From the NCBI GenBank assembly GCA_038501195.1, contig JBBPUQ010000004.1, forward strand, positions 1,488,001 to 1,552,000: 64,000 bases of DNA, in the 5' to 3' direction. The notes under the pieces were generated by a model that was not told the origin of the DNA, made no database searches, and saw nothing but the letters and a program-made list of their open reading frames with translations. Each line of letters opens with the position of its first letter. The stretch's first letter is position 1. The position numbers and the translations under genes are program-made. This DNA is from Nemania diffusa. Its lineage: Eukaryota; Ascomycota; Sordariomycetes; Xylariales; Xylariaceae. Shown piece after piece: positions 56,001 through 64,000 of the stretch.

Positions 56001-59000
56001 TCGTGTTATGTGTGGAAATGATCAGCAGTCGGATGACGCTATGCCATGAAGAGGCAAACCACGGACAATCCTACGTCTTGTTAATGGGTACTTCATTGAA
56101 GCAAATCAAGGCCATCTTTGAATTCATTATTATCAGACGAATGATCCACCGGCTCCGACCTGAAAGGCAGAAAGAAAGAAACATAGAATTACAAATACCC
56201 TTTTGCCATTTTTACATATCTGAATGCTGCGGTCATATACTTTTGCCGTACAGATAAGAAGAAGAAACGCAAAAAAAAAAGGTACCTAAAATTTAAAAAA
56301 AGATTCGTATGACGACGTTCAAATCCCCTACGAGAATTAGTGGGTTTAGTCTAGTGCAGCACATAGGTACAGAATAGGCAGATCCGTAAGCAGAGATTTC
56401 AGGGCTCTTGATGACGAAATGGCGGGAGAAACGGGGGTTAGATAAAGTAGCGGACCCGGACGTGTGGAGTAGTGATACAGTGCTATATAACACTGTACAA
56501 TAATAGCATATACAATTTGAACTATACCACAGTCGGGTTGGCTCCCTTTTTATCTCCCGGGACTTGATCAAGCTTCAAGAAGACCCTTATTATTGTTAGT
56601 TTGCGTTCATCATGTCTACTAGTCGTCAACTGAAAGGCGTTATATGTAGCTGACAAGCCACAGGATTATTATATATTGGAATATTAACCAATGATTTGGC
56701 ATGTAGATTGTTCGTTCCTCTACTAGTACCCACGCGGACTAAAAAAACTGAAAGGAGCACGTGCATAATACGCCCTTTGATGTGAGAGTGCAAACTCCTG
56801 TCTCCTATTGACAGTCTTAAATTCCAATGGCAAACTGTGACGTTGACCTTTCTGTGTAAATGGCACTTACATATGCAATTTCGGGGTGCAAATAACAGTT
56901 CCTACAATACCTCAACACGAAGAAGGGCAGTACAGCTCTACTACCTGGTATTTAGTTGTTGAGGACTACATTTCAAGACCACAACAGCCATGCAGTTAGG
57001 TAGTCAGCCATGCATAACAGCCCTCGGGTAGAGTACACGAATACAGTAGTCCGCTAAATCCAGAAATAACTTGAGATGTTGTGTAGGTACTTTATTAATC
57101 CATGATTGCTAGACAAGGCTCCTTTCGTGTGGGATAGCAGTACTGTAAGTATACAGTATTAGATGTCATATTACACTTTATTACCGTTCTAGTGGCGCAT
57201 TTACTAATACGTCATAGGTCCCACAAGCTACACATCTAGCTAGGTTGGTACTTATGTACACTATAATAACCTGATTCGGAAGGTCCCTTATTAGGAATAG
57301 ATAATCTCCACTTCTCGTACGATATTGGCAGTAGTTCCCGCTCGTGCTTCAGTCGATATTTGTAGCACCTATTACAGTACGTATGCGTATGTAGGTAAAT
57401 CGCATAGGGTTGGGACAGGACCCCTAATATTCGTGATGGTTCCCAGCACTTAACGCAGTTGTAAGTCTTTTTGATCTCGCCTGTAAATTGTGATATAGGC
57501 GTCAGGTAGCCCCTTGCATTCTTTTCATGTCCCGTTCCTCCCAATGTCTTAGATGCTACAAGACCTTACATTAGGTAGTGCATGTACTTTGCGGCCTCCA
57601 CAAGCCATAGAGACTTGTCTCGCATGGCAGTACCTGTGTACGCATATAATCCCGCTTTTATTGAAAATGCCATTTTGTATTTGCCCATACCTAAATCCTC
57701 TTTGCTCAACCAGTCGACCCAGTTCTTCGCCTATTCTGAGGAGTAAGACGCGAGGTGAGATGGAATGGTCTAGACGACCGACAATCCTACCCTACTGGGT
57801 TGGTAGAACATGTTTCAATAGGAAGTGCTTTTTCTACCTTCACACTTATTTAACCTAAGGCAGGTCTGCCTACCAACTCCTTATACCTACGCATAGAATA
57901 CAGGTGAGGTCATTAAACCCAAGCAAGCTACCCTATCAACATACTTACGTACAGCACGGTACAGTTGGCCGCATGGTGCCTGTACTACCGATATCGCGTG
58001 CTTGTCACATCATTTCGACGTCATTTAATGCTTGTCGCCATGCAGTGTAACAACCCTTTTCGATTCAGCTGCGAATTAATTCCGAGTTCTTTTATCCCAT
58101 CTTAAATATTCCTCCCTCTCTAAATGCGTACGACGTTTTTCACACATGATTAAATAGGCGAGCTATTTCTCTCGGCTGACTCAAAGGCTCCCGTAACTAA
58201 AACTTCAGGTTAGGGGTCTGGGCCCTTTAATGCCTACAGTAGTAGCTTTGGCATGAGGATCTCGCTAAACCTAACCCCGCCGGTACAGATCCATCATGGC
58301 TATATGCATCTGTGCCTTGATTGCCATGCAGCGCCAGAGTCTAGGCCTTGAGGGTCCTCAGCATCCCATTACCGACTTTATATAGGCTTTCCCATTTCAG
58401 CATTTCTTACAGCATTGTATGGGTATCGGTATGTACAAGTATGGGTATGCATTGATGGTGCTCACATTAGTTTTCTTTAGGCAACCTGACTTACCTGTTA
58501 GGCTATCGTCCACCTACATGTGTACAATACAGATCTTGTCTACTACGCATATACATAACGCTGTTTGTAAGCGCTACAGCGCCGTACACCGCCAACTCGT
58601 ATCTCTGGAAATTTCCCTCCGAGATCATCACTACTAAGTAACTGTATCCACATTTCTAGTCTCGGCAAAGACCTCCTAAGGTACATACCTACATACAGAA
58701 TACTGTTAACTCAATTTGCGCACCGCGGGAACAAGAGGTAAGCCATTACCTACCCCAATGGATGCCTTCTTTGTATCAAATCTAGCCAGACAACACCGGC
58801 GAAACTCTATCTAGGGCTAATATAGGTCGGACCTTGGTCATTTATTATGCCGTTAAACGGAATACTGCACATGTAGTTGGTGTGTTGCAATCCGCACGAA
58901 AGAATCATCTAGCCCATTTCTCCTCGTCGTTCCCAATGTCGTGTAACACATTGCATATAAGTGTTGGAATCAACACAGCCTAAAGTAGCGGATAGCCCAC

Positions 59001-62000
59001 GAGGTAGATTACACAACGATAACCAAATGCATGGATAGTAATAAAAGAATATTATTTTACTCCAAAATTCGAGGCTAGAGCTCCTCACGGGCAGAGACAA
59101 ACGAAAGTCATCTTGTGGTTTATTAAAAAATGGGCGCATATCTCTAGGGTGGGCATCTCTCTCACACATACGGAGTACAAAGGTAGCGTAGTTGTTTGTC
59201 CTAGAGCCAGTGACTGATGAGACCGAGCCAGAAGATACGGTCATTTGCCGCTCCGCTGTGTCTCCTGTCAACGCGCCCCGTCTACCGAAGACTCTTGTCT
59301 CCCGGGGTTTTCTCACGATCGTCGCCGCTAGGAGATACCATAGACGTCATTCTGGGGCCGAATATAAAACATCCCCACAGCCCCGTGTCCTCGTCTTGGA
59401 CCGTAGGAGCGGCTATGTTTACTGTACAGGATGCGGCTGCTCGCACGCTATGATATGCCCCGTGGGACGGGACCTGGCAGTTTAGGTGAACAAGACCCCG
59501 CCGCCCACCTAGAATCCTAGATCTACCTACAGTACTCCTTCGGCAATTAATCGTGGGTCGTGGGGTTGACTGTGGTAGGTAAGTAGTTCTCATACCGCAC
59601 CTGATAGTGCGTAATCACAGTATGATATGCCCGCCGACAGATTTAAAGATCACACAGTATTTGAGAATCCATTAGAAAACCCAAGACTTGCGTTGACAAG
59701 TCATTTACAGCACTGCGTCTGTTACTTTGTAGGCGATTTATCATTTCAACTACCTTCGCGCTCGAGTACATGCTTATGCTTGAGAAAGTTATCAAAATTA
59801 GGGATCTGAGTGCCTATTTAGGAGGTAAAAGGTATCTTTTGTATATATTCAATTTACTATCGTCTACATATGTTGGGGAAAGATACTTTTGTACAAATCC
59901 TGCTTATTTGCTTGATCTGTTTGCCGCCAAAACTCATTACTACTTCATGCAAGTATCGGATCTGTGCCTATGCAGTCGAATGTGATTACATACGCGTGAC
60001 CATGTTTGATAAGAACAATGTTAACTGAAACAAACAAGTCGCTCATATACCGATATCCCATTACTCGGCGGGTGTCAGATACTTGAAATATATCTCAGTG
60101 GTATGTTTCTAGTATGATGTGGACTAGCCAAGGTCAACCAACACCTACATAATCTTGATCCACGAACAGTCACCCCTGTTCGCTGTCCGCGGGCTTAAAT
60201 TCCTGAATAGTAGCTATAATACGATGGCTTGACAACACCATAAACATCAACCTCTTTATGAAACGCCATCCAACCGAGGCAAGATATGCCGTGTCCTCGG
60301 GTTTCCTATATAGGTCGTTCGTATCCCATCGCACAGCATGATAGCGCCGGTTCAAATATTCAAGGTTCGTTCGCCCTGACTAGCAAAGCATGAACGGGCT
60401 ACACAAAACAAGGTCATCAGACGGGTTCTCCACAGAAGCAGGTTCATCGCCGAGGCTCGGAGGGAAAATGTGAAGACGATGCCGGGATGCGGGGAGCAGT
60501 ACGTAAACAGGCAGGCCCTGGTCGCGATATAATCTTGGCCGCCATTTAGCAAGTCGGTTGGAGACGACTTCGCAAATCCGGCTTGATATTAGCTACCCTG
60601 CTTGATGCGCGTGAAGGTGCCCCGTGGCCTACCCCGACCGTAGCGTACCCCGACCGTGGTGCGAGGCTTCAGCTACAGGCCTGCCACGAGGGATATTTTA
60701 AGATTTGTTGAGGCTGTTATAGCCTCATATAGGTCTTAGCCTCTCCTAGCTCTTCGGAAACAGGTTTATACTTATTGTACATATCAAGCTGGCCCCGTAT
60801 ACATTAGCTTATCTCTCATGTAATTCTAACAACACGGGTGGTATTCAACTCGTTAGTAGACATGATACGAGCATTAAACAATACATATTAATTAGCCCAG
60901 TTGTACCAGGTCATAACCCGATTTACACTGAAACCTACCCAATACCTTTACTACATCTTAGATCAACGGCTATAAATGGAGTCGGTAAGCGTAGGGTTGA
61001 TGCTTTAAGCAACAAGCACATGGTGGTGGAGCTACTTAAACGTGTTACCGGTGTAAGACCCGTTCAGCGAACGGTGAGTCGCAAATCTTCCTCGATTCTA
61101 GAACCATAATTAGAGGTGGTCATAGTAATCTAATAAGTATACCGAAGACACGAGACACTGGTGCCTGATACCAAGATGGACCAATGACTCTTATAGTCTA
61201 GCACATTCAAGATTCGGCAAGCCGGCACGCGTCCATCAGGGAAAAAACCTGTGACCTCCTTTACTCTAAGGCAACTACAAGTGAGCAACAGGTTATTTAC
61301 ATTAGAAGCTTCGTCTCTAAATCCCTGTCTTGGGCTAATCGTAGTAAATAAAGCTAACAGACCCATCTCGAAATCTCGAAACGATTATCGGTGAGACAAC
61401 ATACATTATAATCCTCTATTACATAACAGTTATAGTCTATGAGCAGGGACAGAGGATCTAGATACAGATTCTAATGTAACTTGCTGCCTTCCTCTTTAGG
61501 CAATCACTCTGTTGTTGGTTGGTCAGAACCAAGGAGAATTACGTGAGTCTTCCCCACCTAGAACCCCGCCATATGTATAAAGCCCAATAAGCCTAAGAGC
61601 ATATCGCTCTTGTAATTTGTTGTTAACGCATTAAACTGCGTATAATTCTAGGACTCTTAGTTTTGCGTTTAGAGTTATACCATTGCTAATACGGGCACTA
61701 ATATGGACCATCAGATAATTGAAAACTAACGGGATGTTTCTTCACGTGAAATGCGATATCGTACCTAGTATTGCTAAAGAACTCTAAAGCAAGGGTGTTC
61801 ATATCAGCGTTGTCGATGAGCTTCGAATATAGTTTCGACTGTCTTCCAAGTGAAATAATTTTCTTCATCACGAAGTAGGCGTCCTTGAATTCGAATGCTC
61901 CCATGAGGTGCTACTGACCAACCTGCTAACCCCTAGCTAAGTGTGTGGGAGGCCTAAACTCCATGAACTGCGCCGAAAAAAGCAAAAGTGCGGGTATCAA

Positions 62001-62022
62001 CATGCTGTAAACCTTCCTCTTC
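56001..62022. other. 6-kb gene-poor region
   Basis: I find no gene I can support. ORFs checked and set aside include 56293-56571, 57553-57858, 58419-58637, 58909-59316, 59192-59593, 59627-59985, 60352-60552 and 61698-61904. A short TACCCCGACCGT direct repeat occurs near 60632-60660. The one reading frame with protein-like motifs is listed separately at 57236-57560. Confidence 0.5.
57236..57560 (-). pseudogene. Orphan CxxC-x23-CxxC reading frame, possible exon or decayed gene
   Basis: An open frame of about 108 codons with no ATG. It is preceded by a plausible acceptor (TCTTGTAG just above 57560) and ends at a stop at 57236-57238. It encodes TYNCVKCWEPSRILGV, then a YCNRCYKYRLKHERELLP segment, so two CxxC pairs are 23 residues apart, followed by a basic helix-like segment. 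This spacing resembles treble-clef or GATA-like zinc fingers but is longer than the 17-20 of GATA factors. No companion exon was found nearby, so it may be a remnant or one exon of an unrecognised gene. Confidence 0.3.
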
Positions 62023-64000
62023 TTACCAAATACCAACTCCTCGTAAAATACCCATGTCGGTGTTTGATAGGGCCCTATGACTTTCCACCTCGTTTAGCTC
62101 TGCTCGATTTCTGTCGATTTCTACGTTGACATCCCAAACGTCTAGAAAATCGGGGAGATTTCCCATGACTGCTGCGACATCATCAATTCCCTCGCTATCT
62201 TGCTGCCATGGTGATTGAGGTGTCTCTTCAGTCTCTTGAACTTCTGTTCCATCTGCTTCCCGCTCGTCCATTTCAGTACTTTCAACTACGTCCTCATTGT
62301 AGTCTAGCCGTTGTGCGTCTGCCTCTCGGAATGCGTCTGCCATTGCCTCAATAGAGGGACTTTCTGGTTTCTGCTGCGAAGAGCTAGGTAATATGCGGTG
62401 GTGATATCGAAGATTTGGCATTCTATTCTCCGTAAGACGGCGATTCATCACATCAAAATGGTTTCGATATCTCCCATTAACGTCCTCTTCCTCAATATCA
62501 ACTAATGCCGGAGGCGGAGGAGATGCCGCTCTTAGTTTTGTAGAAGGCTGACTGTTATTGTTCTCTTGCTCATGGGGTAATGGAGCAAACAATACCCGCT
62601 TGTTTGATTTTTCGCTTGCCCGGCTACTTGTGTACTTTCTGACACTGAGAATGCTTCGACTTGTAGAGCTACGAGGAGGGCAAACTGACTGTTGAGGTGA
62701 GGAAAAGTTGAAGTTTGAGAAAGACCGAATTGAAAGATCGCCATCCGGGGTTGACTGCCGGGCAACTTGGGGGGTAGGAGTGTAGGGAAGATCTTGTATT
62801 GAGGGGATACTTCGTCCCTCCGCGACTATATGCGATCCAAGATGCTGATGCTCACGGCCTGAAACAGGTGAAATAAACGGCGAGACGGGCCACGATAAGC
62901 ATTCCTCATTTGCTGCCAATAATAGTCTCTGTGGTATTTCAGGTGACTCAACGGTCAGAGTACGGGCTGTGCTCATGCTTGGAGTCCCCTCTAGTATGAC
63001 TCTGTTCGCTGGTTCAGTGACCTCTTGGACCCAGGGACTTTGTTGCGAAGGACGAATCGTGGGAGAGTAGTGTACTACCACTGGAGGGCTAGGAAAGGTT
63101 GCATTAGACTTTACCGGCAACTCTTCAGGTTTGTCTTCGGCTTGCTCTATGCTGTCGTTACTATGTTCGACACTCTCATTACTGATACACAGGGGCACCA
63201 TGGGATCTTGCTGGTCAGCTGAGACGTTCTGACAGTCAGCTATAATCTGGGGGATATCTCCCTTGTCTTGGCTCATAATAGCATCAGCACAAGTGACTAA
63301 ATCCATCAACCCTCTCTGAGAACTTTGACTTGTAGGTTTGCTGGTTGTCAGTTGTAGTTCTGTTGCTACATGTTGGGGCCTGGTAGAAGTAGTACAGCTC
63401 GCATTATCGTTTGGTTTAGTAAGAACTGTGACGTTAGAGCATCTAGACGCTTGGCTGGCATTGGCTAAGTTGGTAGCTGAGAGTGCATAGTGTTGAAGGA
63501 GAGAAGAGTGTCCGGACTGCATTATTAAGTCTTGCGGGGGGGATTCGATATCTCCTAGCTCCTCTGTATCCATTGGGTCGCCTATGAGAGTCGGGCCGTC
63601 GTCGAGAAGAGCACTTGGGCTCGTGCCTTGAGCCTCTTTAACTTCAAGTATAGTCTGGGGTATAGCATTGCAGACATTAAGTCTAGCATCCGATGTGATG
63701 TCGACTAGAGATCGGCCTGTACCAACTCCTAAACCACAATCTGTGTTCGCATTCTTGTCCGTGATACCGTAACTCTGGAACACGGCCTCTTGTGATTGAA
63801 GTAGATTGTGGTCCAACTCCAAAGAGGGAATAGTAGAGTGATCAGACTCGTTGTCAACTGTGACACCAATAGAAGACTTATTTGGCTTCTCCACATGCTC
63901 ATCATTGCTCGTATTTAATTGGGCGCATGCTGCGGTTGAGATAGGGGATTGAATATCTCGGTTGGATGACAAAAGGATTGCACCGTCATATTCAGGGGAT
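62023..64000 (-). CDS. C-terminal part of a long disordered protein (5' end outside window)
   Basis: The minus-strand frame is open from the right window edge to the stop at 62023. It covers at least 658 residues and begins ...PEYDGAILLSSNRDIQSP; there is no start in the window (the codon at 63972 is TTG). The sequence is low-complexity, rich in Ser, Pro, Gln and acidic residues. Conserved-looking islands lie near the C-terminus: SILSVRKYTSS, KRVLFAPLPHE, ASPPPPALVDI, NHFDVMNRRL, RILPSSSQQKPES and NLPDFLDVWDVNVEI. The last islands resemble fungal nuclear-type proteins sometimes labelled 'protamine P1'. The SILS...KRVLF pair resembles the SILK/RVxF docking sites for protein phosphatase 1. I cannot name the gene without the N-terminal part; a Rif1-like identity is only a guess. 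Confidence 0.7.
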   Translation of the reverse strand, partial: SPEYDGAILLSSNRDIQSPISTAACAQLNTSNDEHVEKPNKSSIGVTVDNESDHSTIPSLELDHNLLQSQEAVFQSYGITDKNANTDCGLGVGTGRSLVDITSDARLNVCNAIPQTILEVKEAQGTSPSALLDDGPTLIGDPMDTEELGDIESPPQDLIMQSGHSSLLQHYALSATNLANASQASRCSNVTVLTKPNDNASCTTSTRPQHVATELQLTTSKPTSQSSQRGLMDLVTCADAIMSQDKGDIPQIIADCQNVSADQQDPMVPLCISNESVEHSNDSIEQAEDKPEELPVKSNATFPSPPVVVHYSPTIRPSQQSPWVQEVTEPANRVILEGTPSMSTARTLTVESPEIPQRLLLAANEECLSWPVSPFISPVSGREHQHLGSHIVAEGRSIPSIQDLPYTPTPQVARQSTPDGDLSIRSFSNFNFSSPQQSVCPPRSSTSRSILSVRKYTSSRASEKSNKRVLFAPLPHEQENNNSQPSTKLRAASPPPPALVDIEEEDVNGRYRNHFDVMNRRLTENRMPNLRYHHRILPSSSQQKPESPSIEAMADAFREADAQRLDYNEDVVESTEMDEREADGTEVQETEETPQSPWQQDSEGIDDVAAVMGNLPDFLDVWDVNVEIDRNRAELNEVESHRALSNTDMGILRGVGIW

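Noticed and set aside
58909..59593. Overlapping ORFs of up to 135 codons on both strands
   Set aside because: Mutually overlapping, no domain, no splice context; likely chance frames in a more GC-rich patch.
60352..60552. Possible LINE reverse-transcriptase fragment
   Set aside because: Considered from its GC-rich composition, but no reverse-transcriptase motif could be read in any frame.
61698..61904. 68-codon minus-strand ORF with protein-like composition
   Set aside because: Looks somewhat like coding sequence but has no family match, no intron evidence and no clear link to the large gene beside it.
1..64000. Secondary-metabolite cluster, heterokaryon-incompatibility locus or CRISPR-like array
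   Set aside because: No PKS, NRPS, terpene, P450, NACHT/HET or regularly spaced repeat array is visible; the genes are unrelated housekeeping and accessory functions.

Overview
This window looks like nuclear DNA of a filamentous ascomycete, probably Pezizomycotina and possibly Sordariomycetes. The genes have few introns. Several are about 50-80 bp long with GTAAGT-like donors and TAG or CAG acceptors. Several families are characteristic of filamentous fungi: the F-box family with a Cys-rich C-terminal part, a kinase-like gene often misnamed 'alpha-galactosidase A', a VNX1-type antiporter and a Utp5-like protein with no WD40 part. Gene density is low, with gene-poor stretches of up to about 7 kb. 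I rebuilt exon structures by hand from splice sites, phase and family homology; none has transcript support.

Layout. 0-8.3 kb: 3' part of a membrane-anchored SGNH/GDSL-like gene (-), a prolyl 4-hydroxylase-like oxygenase (-), an ARMH3/DUF1741 gene with six exons (-), a 513-bp hAT-type MITE with intact 8-bp target duplications, then mitochondrial ISA1 (+). 10-15 kb: MGS1/WRNIP1 AAA+ ATPase (-) and a Utp5-like pre-rRNA processing factor (-). 17.5-22.2 kb: a BET double-bromodomain gene (BDF1) behind a long pyrimidine-rich leader. 26-32 kb: EFM3-type lysine methyltransferase, a compact RBR ubiquitin ligase and a secreted aldose 1-epimerase, all +. 34.5 kb: a spliced 94-aa gene of unknown function. 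36.3-40 kb: a VNX1-type vacuolar cation/H+ antiporter (-).

41.8-47.8 kb is the most accessory-looking part. An F-box gene is bracketed by two unrelated TA-flanked MITE-like elements, followed by a small Cys-rich gene, a minisatellite, a kinase-like gene and an 815-bp terminal-inverted-repeat element with a large palindromic array of degenerate decamers. 49.5-55 kb returns to conserved genes: proteasome ATPase RPT6 (+) and a rhodanese-PTP tyrosine phosphatase (-). 55-62 kb has no convincing gene apart from an orphan CxxC/CxxC reading frame. The right edge holds the C-terminal part of a long disordered protein (-) that runs off the window.

The conserved genes are unrelated housekeeping functions (Fe-S assembly, replication-fork maintenance, ribosome biogenesis, chromatin reading, eEF2 modification, proteasome, MAPK-type dephosphorylation). 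They do not form a pathway or a biosynthetic cluster. I found no convincing new multigene system; the most novel material is the mobile-element structure and a few orphan small ORFs.
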